A DNA stretch of 45,688 nt, taken from the NCBI GenBank assembly GCA_905182575.1, contig CAJJCA010000009.1, positions 1 to 45,688 on the forward strand, read 5' to 3'. Below, piece after piece: positions 8,369-18,234 of the stretch. This DNA comes from an uncultured Flavobacteriaceae bacterium (GTDB lineage: Bacteria; Bacteroidota; Bacteroidia; Flavobacteriales; Flavobacteriaceae). Numbering within the stretch: the stretch's first letter is position 1; every line of letters begins with the position of its first letter. Below the pieces are notes generated by a model. The model saw nothing but the letters and a program-made list of their open reading frames with translations. It made no database searches and had not been told where the DNA came from. The position numbers were made by a program, and so were the translations under genes.

Positions 8369-9920
8369 ATGAGGAGGTTTATAATTATTTTTCTGTTTAT
8401 TCCAATGATTTCTTTTGGACAGAACAATATTAATTATCAAGCGATAGTTTCTAATTCTAGCGGTACTGTTATATCCTCTCAGTCGATTGGTGTTAAATTA
8501 AGTGTTATTTATACCAATGCTAATTCAGGTGCTGTTTATTCAGAAACGCATACAACAACAACTACCTCATCGGGTCTAATAAATATTAAGCTTGGTAGCG
8601 GGGGAACTGCAAGTGGAACTTTTGCAAACATCGATTGGAGTACATCTGCGATATATTTAAAATCAGAAGTAAACATAGGGAGTGGATATGTTAATATGGG
8701 AACACAGCAAATTGAGGCTGTACCTGTTGCTCTTTATGCAAAAAATGTAAATAATATTTATATAAACAACAATAACACTGCTATTGGAATTAATTCAATG
8801 ACTACAAGTACAACATCTGGTCAAGTAAATACTGCTGTTGGCGGAAACACTCTTTACAGTAATTCTTCAGGTGAGGGAAATACTGCAATCGGATATGCAG
8901 CACTTGAGGATAACACTACTGGCTTTACTAATGTTGCACTAGGTCAAAATACTCTCAAAGAAAATACTACAGCATCGCAAAATGTTGCTGTTGGTTATGC
9001 CGCAATGAGATCAAATGTAACCAACGGATCTCTTACTGCAGTTGGTGCTTATAGTTTATCGAGTGTTATAGCAAACACTTATGGCTTAACCGCGATTGGA
9101 TATAAATCTTTAGAAAACAACACCACAGGATGGAACACAACAGCTTTAGGGCATATGTCACTTAATTCAAATACTACTGGTGCAGATAACTTAGCTCTTG
9201 GGGCTGTTAACTCTGAATCAAATACCACTGGGTCTGCAAATACTTCTGTAGGTTCACACGGTCTTCAAAACAACACTATTGGTAACGATAACACAACACT
9301 TGGATATGTTACATTAAAAAATAATACACAGGGAGATAATAATACTGCAATCGGATCTAGAGCAGGAGAAGATTTAAATACAAATAGTAATAACAACACC
9401 TTTTTAGGGTCAGGTGCTGACACTACTTCCGGAACTACTCTTAGTAACTCGACTGCTATAGGATCGGGAGCTGTTGTTACTGCGAGTAATAAAATAAGGC
9501 TTGGTAATACTAATGTTACCTCTATAGAAGGACAAGTAGCTTGGACTAATGCATCTGACAGAAGACTTAAGAAAGATATTACCAGTACCAAATACGGGTT
9601 AGAGACCATCTTAAAACTAGTTCCTGTTGATTATCTATTAAAATCAAATAACCTTTCTCAAATTGGATTTATAGCACAAGACCTAAAACCGATAGTTCCA
9701 GAGGCAGTAAATGGAACAGAAGGAGACATAGAAAAGGGAGAAACTCTAGGTATTACATACACCTCGATAATCCCTATTTTAACTAAGGCTATTCAAGAAC
9801 AGGAAGCTAAAATTAAAAAGCAAAATGAGAAAATTAAATATCTAATAGTTAAATATTGACACCTTAACTAAAACAATTGATTCCATAATTAAAAGAATTG
9901 ATACTTTAGAGAATAAATAA
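8369..9920 (+). pseudogene. secreted beta-roll protein with C-terminal S74 chaperone domain, late frameshift
   Basis: A signal peptide (about 1-17, MRRFIIIFLFIPMISFG) precedes a beta-sandwich head and then about 13 degenerate repeats of roughly 20 residues (pattern NTAIGYxALxxNTTGxxN) at about residues 125-385. These resemble the YadA-like left-handed beta-roll seen in trimeric adhesins and phage tail-fibre-like proteins. A Peptidase_S74-type intramolecular chaperone starts at about residue 390; DRRLKKDI and IGFIAQDLKPIVPEAV are its hallmarks, and such domains trimerise the fibre and then cut themselves off. The frame stops at 9859, but a +1 frame continues a heptad coiled coil (IDTLTKTIDSIIKRIDTLEN) to 9920, so one base appears lost or gained near 9855. 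The main 496 residues are intact. Confidence 0.8.
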
Positions 9921-9944
9921 TCCAAATTGATATCATAAGATACT

Positions 9945-9972
9945 AACGTCACTAATCAACTTTAGTGGCGTT
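9945..9972 (+). terminator. intrinsic terminator after the surface protein
   Basis: AACGTCACTAA (9945-9955) pairs with TTTAGTGGCGTT (9961-9972) around a TCAAC loop, with one G-T wobble, and a T-run follows. Nearly the same hairpin occurs at 41696. Both are directly joined to an LTEDDMPVV-type repeat. Confidence 0.8.
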
Positions 9973-9974
9973 TT

Positions 9975-10013
9975 TTAAAACACTAAAGGCATATCCTCTT
10001 CAGTAAGTTTTAC
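9975..10013 (-). repeat. LTEDDMPVV-type gene-end repeat, copy 2
   Basis: The minus-strand frame reads K-L-T-E-E-D-M-P-L-V-F-stop. Together with the adjacent hairpin, the 9945-10013 block matches 41696-41762 over about 68 bases. Confidence 0.6.
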
Positions 10014-10050
10014 AATACCTTTAATTCTATTAATCATAAATCAATGTTAA

Positions 10051-10428
10051 TTGAAGAAGATTACAGTAAAAAAAAGACAGGTTTTACAAAAAAAGGGTGA
10101 CTTGAACACTAAAATATTTCAAGTTGAGTCTGGTTTGTTGCGTAGTTATTCCATTGATGAAAAAGGCAAAGAGCATATTTTTATGTTTGGTACTGAAGAG
10201 TGGATTATAGCAGATATAGAGTCCAATGTATTTAGTAAACCTACTCAACTTTATATTGACACTATTGAAGATAGTGAGATAGTTGTTTTTAGTTTAGATT
10301 ATTTAAAGACTGATCAATCAACAAAAGAAAAACTTCAAAAAAATTCAAAATTATTGTCTTTCCGCTATAGAACAATAGAGGTTTTAGCTAAAAAAGAGGC
10401 CAAAAAATTTGGCTATAATAAAAGTTAA
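10051..10428 (+). pseudogene. Crp/Fnr-family regulator, cyclic-nucleotide domain only
   Basis: The 125 codons cover the jelly-roll sensor domain of a Crp/Fnr-type regulator, as in FQVESGLLRSYSIDEKGKEH and the following FGTEEWIIADIESNVF. The usual N-terminal helix is cut short: an in-frame TAA directly precedes the TTG used as start. The C-terminal helix-turn-helix DNA-binding domain is missing, since the frame ends with KKFGYNKS where the family normally continues about 60-70 residues. It therefore cannot bind DNA as a standard Crp. Truncated at both ends and probably a remnant, though a stand-alone sensor domain is possible. Confidence 0.65.
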
Positions 10429-10616
10429 ATATTTCACCCAAAAGATCAGATTGCTGCTTAAGATGCTTCAAAATTTCTCTATCAGTTATTTTTTGCTCGA
10501 TGGTTCTTGTTTTGTTAAAATATTTCATGTTTAATTGGGTTTATATTGTTTAAATTTATAGAAATTTTAATTAAATATTGACTATAATAAAAAAGCAGAA
10601 CAATTTTATAAAGTAC

Positions 10617-11069
10617 ATGAAACAAAACCTTTTTAAAATAAGCGTTTTCACTTTTTTCAAACTACCGGCTGCATGGTGGACAGGAGTTAGGGTAAGTGAA
10701 ATTAATGACACTTCTTGTGTAGTTTCTGTCAGACACCGCTGGATCAATCAAAATCCTTTTGGATCTATGTTTTGGGCGGTACAAGGAATGGCAGCAGAAC
10801 TGTCAACAGGAGTGTTCTTTATCTGGTCAATTAAATCGAGTAAAGTTGCAGTCTCGATGCTTGTATTGAAAAACAAAGCGACTTTCAAAAAGAAGGCAAA
10901 GGGATTGATTCGGTTTAAATGCGATCAAGGGGAAGCTGCAGTTGCAGCAATAAATAAAACAATTGATACTGGAGAACCCGTAATTGTAAAAATGAAATCA
11001 GTAGGAACTGACAGTAGTGGAGACGTCGTTTCTGAATTTGAATTTGAATGGACATTAAAACGTAAATAG
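10617..11069 (+). CDS. DUF4442 hotdog-fold protein
   Basis: A 150-residue protein of the DUF4442 family, which has the hotdog fold of acyl-CoA thioesterases (PaaI-like); the substrate is unknown. Visible blocks are a VSVRHRWINQNPFGSMFWAV motif around residues 35-55, where the helix of a hotdog domain with its N-P-F-G-S turn is expected, and GMAAELSTG in the central helix. The ATG at 10617 is preferred over an in-frame TTG at 10578, because conservation seems to begin near KISVFTFFKLPAAWW. Its stop is followed after one base by the nitronate monooxygenase start, so the two likely form a unit in acyl or nitroalkane metabolism. Confidence 0.75.
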   Translation: MKQNLFKISVFTFFKLPAAWWTGVRVSEINDTSCVVSVRHRWINQNPFGSMFWAVQGMAAELSTGVFFIWSIKSSKVAVSMLVLKNKATFKKKAKGLIRFKCDQGEAAVAAINKTIDTGEPVIVKMKSVGTDSSGDVVSEFEFEWTLKRK

Positions 11070-11070
11070 A

Positions 11071-12040
11071 ATGAATAAAGATTATTTTAAGTCACTTGAA
11101 CTTCCCGTGATCGCAGCTCCGATGTTTCTAATTTCTGGACCAGAATTGGTGATAGAATGTTGTAAAAATGGAATTGTAGGAACATTTCCAGCATTGAATC
11201 ATAGAACAACCGAAGGCTTTGAGCAGTGGGTAATCCAAATAAAGGACTCTCTTACTGCTTTTGAAGCAGAAACAGGTAAAAAGGCAGCACCTTTTGGAGT
11301 TAACCTTATTGTACACGCCACGAACATGCGTGTTCAGGCTGATCTTGAAATTTGTGTGAAACATCAAGTTCCTTTAATTATAACTTCTTTGGGCACGGTA
11401 GCTCAGTTGGTTGATGTGGTCCACAGCTATGGTGGCTTGGTTTATCATGACGTCATCAAAAGACGTCATGCTGAAAAAGCTGCTGAAGTAGGAGTAGATG
11501 GTCTCATTCTTGTTGCTGCTGGCGCATCGAAAATTAACTTTACATCCTATTGCGTTGATTAATGAGATAAAAAAGTTTTTTAATAAAACAATTCTTTTGT
11601 CTGGTTGTTTAAGTACGGGGAAAGACGTCGCAAGTGCAATGCAGATGGGTGCTGATATGGCCTATATGGGAACACGATTCATCAATGTAGAGGAAAGTAT
11701 GGCGGATGAGGAGTATCAAAAAATGATTGTAGAGAGTTCTGCTGAAGACATTATCTATACTGCTGCAGTTTCTGGAGTTCATGCAAGTTTTTTAAGACCC
11801 AGCCTTGAGGCAATGGGCGTGACGGAAGACAAATGGAAACAGTCTAAAAAGATTGACTTTGGAAGCGAATTGGATGCGGCCAAGGCTGAGGCAAAAGCTT
11901 GGAAGACCATTTGGTCTGCTGGTCAAGGTGTAAGTGCAATTAAAGAGACACTTCCTGTTGCGAGTTTGGTACGCCAACTAAAAGAAGAGTTCATTGCCGC
12001 AATTAAAGAACAACAAAAATTATTAAATATTTATAAATAA
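11071..12040 (+). pseudogene. nitronate monooxygenase (2-nitropropane dioxygenase family), damaged
   Basis: An FMN-dependent TIM-barrel enzyme that oxidises alkyl nitronates, related to FabK-type reductases. The first part (11071-11562) has the start LELPVIAAPMFLISGPELV and reaches VDGLILVAAGA. The second part (from about 11528) continues HPIALINEIKKFFNKTILLS, then the phosphate-binding ALAS-like SAMQMGADMAYMGTRFI, and ends at 12040. Between them the frame shifts, and the family's glycine-rich GGHAG loop, which holds the FMN phosphate, is replaced by unrelated bases at about 11523-11540. So the damage is more than one base and hits a cofactor site. It follows DUF4442 after one base. Confidence 0.75.
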
Positions 12041-12048
12041 AACACAAT

Positions 12049-12258
12049 ATTAAGTCAGATTGTAATAGTTGTGATGGCGCCAATGGAGATCAAACTAATT
12101 ACACCAATTATGACAATGAAAAGGCAAGTGCAGATGGAATATTAAATCGTATTCAACTACAGGAAGATGCCTCTGGATTTATGTCACGCTATGGATCAAA
12201 GTTATCTCAGGAAGACATTAACCTCATAAAGCAATGGAAAGCGAATGGTTTAATTTAA
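12049..12258 (+). pseudogene. cytochrome c-like C-terminal fragment with altered heme motif
   Basis: About 69 codons without a start codon, open after a TAA at 12034. They read like the end of a small flavobacterial c-type cytochrome lipoprotein. A C-x-x-C motif is present (DCNSCDGANG), and the tail FMSRYGSKLSQEDINLIKQW matches the usual MPR-G-KLS-x-x-D-I-x-x-I-x-x-W pattern. The residue after the second Cys is Asp where a heme-binding His is expected, and no N-terminal signal is left. It is a remnant lying between the monooxygenase and the oxidoreductase. Confidence 0.5.
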
Positions 12259-12349
12259 TTAACTTACTATCACCTAATTTTATTAAAGCTCTTTTATAAA
12301 TTGTTCTTTTATTAAATTATATATTAATGGTTATTTACAATTTTAAACA

Positions 12350-13682
12350 ATGAATAGAATTGACTTCATAAAAAAATCCTCGATCGCAGGAGCTGGCGGT
12401 CTGTTCCTACCCTCCCTCTCTGGCTATTCTAAAACAAAATTATTTAAACGATATTTCTCCCAATAGTCAAATAAATATTGGTACCATAGGCATCAATGGA
12501 ATGGGATGGGCCAATACGCTTGCTGCACTCAAAATTCCTGGAGTTAATTTGGTCGCCATTTGCGATGTTGATCAGGACTTTAATAAGCAAAAGACTCAAT
12601 GAAATAAAGAGATTAGCACTTTTAAAGACAAAATTCGTGTGTATTCAGACTATCGCGAATTACTCGAACAGAAAGACATTGACGCTGTTTATATTGGAAC
12701 ACCCGATCATTGGCATGCTTTAATGATGATTCATGCATCGGAAGCAGGAAAGGATATTTATGTTGAAAAACCCGTGGGGAATTCTATTGTAGAATGTCAG
12801 ACCATGACAGCAGCTCAAAAGTATCACGGCAATATTGTCCAAGCAGGTCAATGGCAAAGAAGCCACAAACATTTTCAAGATGCAGTTTCCTTTGTGCATA
12901 GTGGACAACTTGGTTCCATCAGAACCGTAAAAGTTTGGTGCTATCAGGGTTGGATGAAGCCGCAGCCAGTTGTCGCCAATAGCGCGCCACCCAAAGGTGT
13001 TGATTATGCCTCATGGTTAGGTCCTGCGCCTACCTTACCTTTTAATTCTAGTAGATTTCATTTTCATTTCAGGTGGTTTTGGGATTATGCAGGAGGCTTA
13101 ATGACCGACTGGGGAGTACATTTGTTGGATTACGCACTCCTAGGGATGAAAGCCAGTTTACCAAAAACAATAGTTGGACTAGGTGGGAAATATGCCTATC
13201 CTGATTTGAGTCAAGAAACCCCAGATACACTTACGACATTGTATGAATTTGATGGGTTTAACTTGGTTTGGGACTCTGCCATGGGAATTGATAATGGATC
13301 TTATAGAAGGAATCACGGAATTGCCTTTATAGGCAATAATGGCACCCTTGTTCTTGATCGAAATGGATGGGAAGTGATCGAAGAGCGAAGAAGTAAAGTA
13401 AATGTCTTAAAACCACTTCAAAAGAAAAGTGACAATGGACATGCCAATCATCAACTCAATTTCATAAATGCTATCAGAGATAATAAGCCAGATCTTTTGA
13501 CTTGTAACATACAAGACGCTGCACATGTGGCCAAGGTTGCCCAAATGGGAAACATCTCCTACAGAGCGAACCAAAAATTGATTTGGGAGGGTTCGAAAGA
13601 TCGTTTTACAGATAATAAAATCAATAAAAAATACCTTTCAAAAGAATACCACAATGGCTATAAACTTCCTTCAATTGGTTAA
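12350..13682 (+). pseudogene. exported Gfo/Idh/MocA-family oxidoreductase, broken near the start
   Basis: An NAD(P)-dependent sugar or sugar-acid oxidoreductase, here with an export leader (MNRIDFIKKSSIAGAGGLFL) typical of Bacteroidota members. The Rossmann part follows in another frame (INIGTIGINGMGWANTLAAL, then VNLVAICDVD), and the C-terminal domain has the family marks EKPVGNSIVE and WDYAGGLMTDWGVHLLDYAL. Lesions: a frameshift at about 12445, and a TGA at 12600-12602 within the continuing frame. About 430 residues if repaired, a normal size. The 13682 stop is 8 bases before the kinase start, so it heads a probable sugar operon. Substrate unknown. Confidence 0.8.
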
Positions 13683-13690
13683 AGATTAGA

Positions 13691-14759
13691 ATGAATAAGA
13701 TTTTATCAACTGCCCCAGGGAGAATCTGCCTTTTTGGAGATCACCAAGATTATCTAAAACTCCCCGTAATTGCTTGCGCTATAAACCGTTTTATTCGCAT
13801 TGAAGCAACGCCTAATAAAAAGAGTGTTTTCGACTTCAATCTTTTAGATCTAAACAAAAAAACTCAAATTGACTTCAAATCTGATTTTAACAATATCGCA
13901 AAAGGTGATTTTTTAAGAACAGCATTAAAGGTGGTTCGAAAGATCGACTGTATTCCGGATAAGGGTTATGACATTGAAATAAAAAGCAATATTCCAATCA
14001 ATGCTGGCCTGTCAAGCTCCTCCGCACTCACCCTTGCATGGATTCAGTTCCTACTTGAAGCCTTTGGTTCAAATCAAAAGCCAACCCCTAATTTACTGGC
14101 TTACTTAGCTTATGAAACCGAAGTTTTAGAACAAGGTTCCTCTGGGGGTAAAATGGATCAATACACCATTGGGCTGGGCAACCTAATCTATTTAGACACC
14201 AAAAATGACGCAGTCACTTCTTTTAAAAAACCGCTTGATAACCTGGTGGTTGGGGTTTCGGGAGTCTCCAAAGATACTTTTGGAACCTTGTCCTTTTTAA
14301 AAAGCAATGCTTGGAAGGCGATTGATAAAGTAACTCAAATAATTCCTAAATTTAAAATCTCTAAAGCTAAGGTCGAAGATCAAGATCGTTATCTAAATTT
14401 ATTAGACGAAAGACAAAAACCATTTCTATATGCAGCAATCAACAACCATGCAATTACCCAAAAAGCCAAAGTGGAATTGCAAAATGACGCCCTGACTTAG
14501 ACAAATTAGTCACTTCCTCAATGAGCAGCATTATATTTTAAAAGAATATTTAAAAATAACGCCTCCAAGAATAGATAAAATGATAGAAAACGCTCTCAAT
14601 GCAGGTGCTTTAGGTGCAAAAATTATTGGCTCTGGAGGTGGAGGATGCATCGTCGCAATTGCAACGCCAGAAAATGAACAAGAAGTAATTAATGCCCTAC
14701 TAGAAGCGGATGCAATTGACGCATTTTCGGCTCAAATTACAGCGGGTGCCAAATATTAA
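13691..14759 (+). pseudogene. GHMP-family sugar kinase, frameshifted near the end
   Basis: An ATP-dependent sugar kinase of the galactokinase/heptose kinase type. It shows the N-terminal signature APGRICLFGDHQDY (residues 8-21; galactokinases have GR-NLIGEH-DY), the ATP loop PINAGLSSSSAL at about residues 100-111, and SSGGKMDQY. After codon 269 a stop appears at 14498, but the missing end lies in the next frames: a short LDKLVT stretch, then NEQHYILKEYLKI and the third GHMP motif GSGGGGCIVAI, ending at 14759. Two one-base losses at about 14492 and 14515 explain this. Paired with the nucleotidylyltransferase 5 bases downstream, it likely makes an activated sugar. Confidence 0.8.
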
Positions 14760-14764
14760 AAACT

Positions 14765-15598
14765 ATGAATGAAACATTAATTATTATGGCAGGAGGAGCT
14801 TCCTCTAGAATGAAAAAATCAGAAAGCAATTTACTTTCTGAAAAAATACAGGAGCAGGCCAACAAAAGAAGCAAAGGCCTTATTGAACTTGGTGGAAAAC
14901 CATTTATGGATTATCTGCTTCTCAACGCAGTCGGCGCGGGATATAAATCAATTTATATCATAACAGGTGAAAATTCAGAACTGTTCCGGTCGCTTTATCA
15001 AAACAATGCTCAATTCCCTGAACTCCTTATTCAATTCGCGACCCAATACATCCCCAAGGAAAGAGAAAAACCCTTTGGAACTGCCGATGCTCTGTATCAG
15101 TGTATGGTGCAATTCCCTGCTTTAAAAGAATTGAATTTTTCTGTGTGTAATAGCGATAATCTTTATTCCATAGCGGCTTTAAAAGCCATTAGAACTGTCA
15201 AATCAAACAATACTTGTATCGCTTATGAAATTGATCATTTAGATTATCCCAAAGAAAGGATTTCTCGTTTCGCTGTAATTAAATTTGATGATGAGTTCAG
15301 GCTACAAGGCATTATTGAAAAACCAGAAGCCGATAAAATTAATCAGTATGTTGATGTTGAAGGTAAAATAAGGGTTAGCATGAACTTGTTTTCTTTTAAC
15401 GGTAAAATATTTTTCAATCATTTAAAAAATTGTCCAGTTCACCCCGTTCGAAACGAAAAGGAGCTTCCAACTGCCATTATGAACATGATCAATGAAACTG
15501 CTCCAATGCTGGGAATACCTTTTGCAGAACATGTTCCTGATTTAACTTCCAAAGAAGATATTTTAAAATTAGAAGAATACATTGCAAAACATTTTTGA
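14765..15598 (+). CDS. sugar-phosphate nucleotidylyltransferase
   Basis: Joins a sugar 1-phosphate to an NTP. This 277-residue Rossmann-type enzyme starts with MAGGASSRM (residues 8-16, the NTP-binding GG-x-x-x-R) and has the substrate-lysine area KGLIELGGKPFMDYLLLNAV at about residues 37-56. An N-S-D metal motif in FSVCNSDNL (about 122-130) and IIEKP (about 180-184) are also typical. The serine-rich insert after the first loop is slightly long. It follows the GHMP kinase and an oxidoreductase, suggesting a three-step route from a free sugar to a nucleotide sugar. The sugar is not identifiable. Intact. Confidence 0.85.
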   Translation: MNETLIIMAGGASSRMKKSESNLLSEKIQEQANKRSKGLIELGGKPFMDYLLLNAVGAGYKSIYIITGENSELFRSLYQNNAQFPELLIQFATQYIPKEREKPFGTADALYQCMVQFPALKELNFSVCNSDNLYSIAALKAIRTVKSNNTCIAYEIDHLDYPKERISRFAVIKFDDEFRLQGIIEKPEADKINQYVDVEGKIRVSMNLFSFNGKIFFNHLKNCPVHPVRNEKELPTAIMNMINETAPMLGIPFAEHVPDLTSKEDILKLEEYIAKHF

Positions 15599-15683
15599 TA
15601 AAGTAGCGAAGAAAACTTTATTTAAAATTAATTGATTTCTATATTTGTTAAAACAGCTGTTTTAATCTTAATATCTAACTAAA

Positions 15684-16423
15684 ATGAGCAGACACCTTTC
15701 TTTAAGATCTGGAAATCCAGTTTTATCAAAAAGCACCTTCAACAGTGCAACAAACATTACGGAAACGATGACCATCAATGGAACGGTTAACAAAACTGCC
15801 ATTAGTCTTTTTTTACTTGTTGGTACAGGATATTTAACGTTTAATACCATGAATACTGTTCTATTGATTGCTTGCGGAATCGGGGGATTTATTGTGGCTT
15901 TGACAACAGTTTTTAGAAAACATTGGGCGCCCATTACCGTCCCAATTTATGCGATTTTAGAAGGAGGAATGCTAGGAGGCATCTCGTTTATGTACAACAG
16001 CATGTATGATGGAATTGTCACTAATGCCATCTTTCTAACCCTTGGTATACTTCTTTCCTTACTGATGGCCTATCGCTCGGGTTTAATAAAACCTAGTGAA
16101 AACTTTTAAACTAGGAGTTGCCGCAGCTACAGGAGGTATCGCCATTGTATACCTGATTAATTTCGTGATGGGATTTTTTGGATCAGGAATGGGCATCATG
16201 AATATTAACAATTCCTCGATAATGAGTATTGGATTTAGTTTGGTAGTTATCGTAATTGCATCCTTAAACCTTGGTGTTGGATTTTGATTTTATTGAAGAA
16301 GGAGCTGAAAAAGGAGCACCAAAATACATGGAGTGGTATGGAGCTTTTGGCTTATTGGTTACCCTTATTTGGCTTTATTTAGAAATACTTCGCTTACTGG
16401 CAAAACTCAACTCAAGAAAGTAA
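15684..16423 (+). pseudogene. Bax inhibitor-1/YccA family membrane protein, two frameshifts
   Basis: A seven-helix inner-membrane protein of the BI-1/YccA (TMBIM) family. The first frame starts MSRHLSLRSGNPVLSKSTFN, as is usual in the YccA branch, and holds four helices including PITVPIYAILEGGMLGGISF, a family signature. It stops at 16107 in AACTTTTAAACT; dropping one T continues as FKLGVAAATGG. A second lesion at about 16277 (an extra G) hides the end, which carries DFDFIEEGAEKGAPKYMEW and the last helices, stopping at 16423. The family end motif with acidic residues is thus present. About 245 residues when repaired. Both lesions look like single extra bases in short homopolymers. Confidence 0.85.
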
Positions 16424-16585
16424 ACTGTTTTCAATATTTCTGTTTATGGTCCTAACTTTGACATTAAACAGTTAGAGTTTTTCCTTCGTGCTGATTTGGT
16501 TGTTTTTCAATTAAAAACAGCTTCCAAAAGTTCCACTCGACAAATCGTTCTTTTTGACTAATTTTAAACCATAAATCAAAATATT

Positions 16586-18027
16586 ATGAAGACAGCCGAC
16601 TTAGTATTTGATCGATCTTATGTCAATGTAGAATGGGTAACGGCTGGAAATGCCACTTTTGAAGTCATCAATCCAGCTTCGGGAGAAGTTGTGGCAAGAG
16701 TTGCCGATGGTGGTGCAGACCTAACAGAAAAAGCGATTCATGCGGCTGAAAGTGCCTTTGTGTCTTGGCGAAAAACTACAGCAAAACATCGCAGTATAAT
16801 CCTAGAAAAATGGAATGATTTAATTCTTGAGAACGCAGCCACACTGGCAGAAATAATGACTTTAGAATGTGGAAAACCTTTAAAGGAAAGTCTAGGAGAA
16901 GTGACCTATGGCGCATCGTTTATCAAATGGTTCGCAGAAGAAGGAAAACGAGTATATGGGGACGTAATCCCACCGCATACGGAAGACCGTCGTTTGGTGG
17001 TCATTAAACAACCCATAGGCGCTGTCGCCGCAATGACCCCATGGAATTTCCCTTTGGACGTCATCACAAGAAAAGTTGCCCCTGCCCTGGCCGCTGGATG
17101 TACTGTCATCATCAGACCCACAAGCGAATCTCCTCTAACAGCCATGGCGATTGCGCATATAGCAGAAAAAGCGGGCTTCCCTCCTGGTGTTCTTAATGTT
17201 GTGGTGGGTATTGATTCTTCTGCCATTGGGAAGATATTTTCTGAGAGTGAAGTGGTGAAGAAAATCTCATTTACGGGCTCTACCCGAGTCGGACAAATCC
17301 TGACGGAACAAAGCGCAAAAACACTTAAAAAATTAAGTTTAGAATTGGGAGGTAACGCTCCTTTTATTGTCTTTGAAGATGCTGACATCGACAAAGCTGT
17401 TGCGGGTGCAATGGTTTCAAAATATAGAAACGCTGGACAAACCTGTGTCTGCGTCAACCGTTTTTTGGTTCACGAAAAAATCTATGACGTGTTTATAGCT
17501 AAATTGGCAAAAGCTGTGGAAAAACTCAAAGTAGGAAATGGAATGGAAACGGGTGTAAATATTGGTCCATTAATCAACAAAAAAGCCGTTGAAACGACGA
17601 AATATTTTGTTGCCGATGCCCTCGAAAAAGGAGGCGATTTGATTCTTGGTGGCAATGCAATTGGTGAATGTTTCTTTGAGCCCACCATTATTGGAAATGC
17701 AACCAAGGATATGAAATTTTCTACTGAAGAAATTTTTGGTCCGGTCGCACCATCTATAAGTTTAAAACCGATAAAGAGGCCATCTCAATGGCAAACGACA
17801 CCGTCTATGGTCTGGCTTCTTACTTCTATTCCGAGGGTGTTTCTCGTTGTTGGAAAGTAGCCGAAGCCCTTGAATATGGTATGGTTGGGATTAACGAAGG
17901 AATGATTTCTACAGAAGTGGCTCCTTTTGGTGGCGTTAAGTTTTCTGGAAACGGTCGTGAAGGTTCTAAATATGGAATAGCGGATTATTTAGAGATTAAA
18001 TACCTCTGTTTCGGAAACATAATTTAA
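16586..18027 (+). pseudogene. NAD(P)-dependent (succinate-)semialdehyde dehydrogenase, one frameshift
   Basis: Oxidises an aldehyde, probably succinate semialdehyde, to the acid. The first 390 codons have the whole cofactor and catalytic core: MTPWNFPLDVITRKVAPALA, the general base Glu in LELGGNAPF, and the thiol Cys in NAGQTCVCVNR. At about 17753 one base is missing after GGTCCGGTCGCACC; the other frame continues [20 protein letters not shown] to the class ending [18 protein letters not shown] at 18027. The total is about 480 residues. The usual cofactor-pocket lysine of the VVLKP loop is Arg here (VIIRPTSES). A following 200-base spacer holds only a weak gene remnant. Confidence 0.85.
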
Positions 18028-18049
18028 ATACCATGAAAAAGAAAACAAT

Positions 18050-18222
18050 AATTTGATGCTTAAAAAGTAAGATATACTGTCTGTAGCCTTTGTAATACGC
18101 CACAATCCCAGAATTACTTATCATGATGTCTTTGAGGATGAGGTTTCTCTTAAAAATAAAAATCCCGCTCTTAAAACAAAAAATATTAACTTGACAATTG
18201 AAAAAAAGCTTAATAAACTTTA
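18050..18222 (+). pseudogene. unrecognised C-terminal remnant
   Basis: After a TAA at 18068 the frame is open to 18222, reading HNPRITYHDVFEDEVSLKNK and a lysine-rich tail. It has no start codon in place and no family motif. It looks like the end of a lost gene between the dehydrogenase and phoD-like genes. Confidence 0.3.
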
Positions 18223-18234
18223 AGATCAATAAAT

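Noticed and set aside
10388-10528. 46-codon minus ORF starting MKYFNKTRTIEQ
   Set aside because: It looks protein-like at first but runs antisense into the Crp-like gene and has no recognised family. It could be a small antisense gene, but I could not support it.
12600-12602. TGA read as tryptophan (altered code)
   Set aside because: TGA is used as a normal stop in other genes here, and this gene also has a frameshift, so a local error or mutation is simpler.
16906-17457. 183-codon ORF on the minus strand
   Set aside because: Entirely antisense to the aldehyde dehydrogenase core, whose motifs are unmistakable. No start context or family motif.
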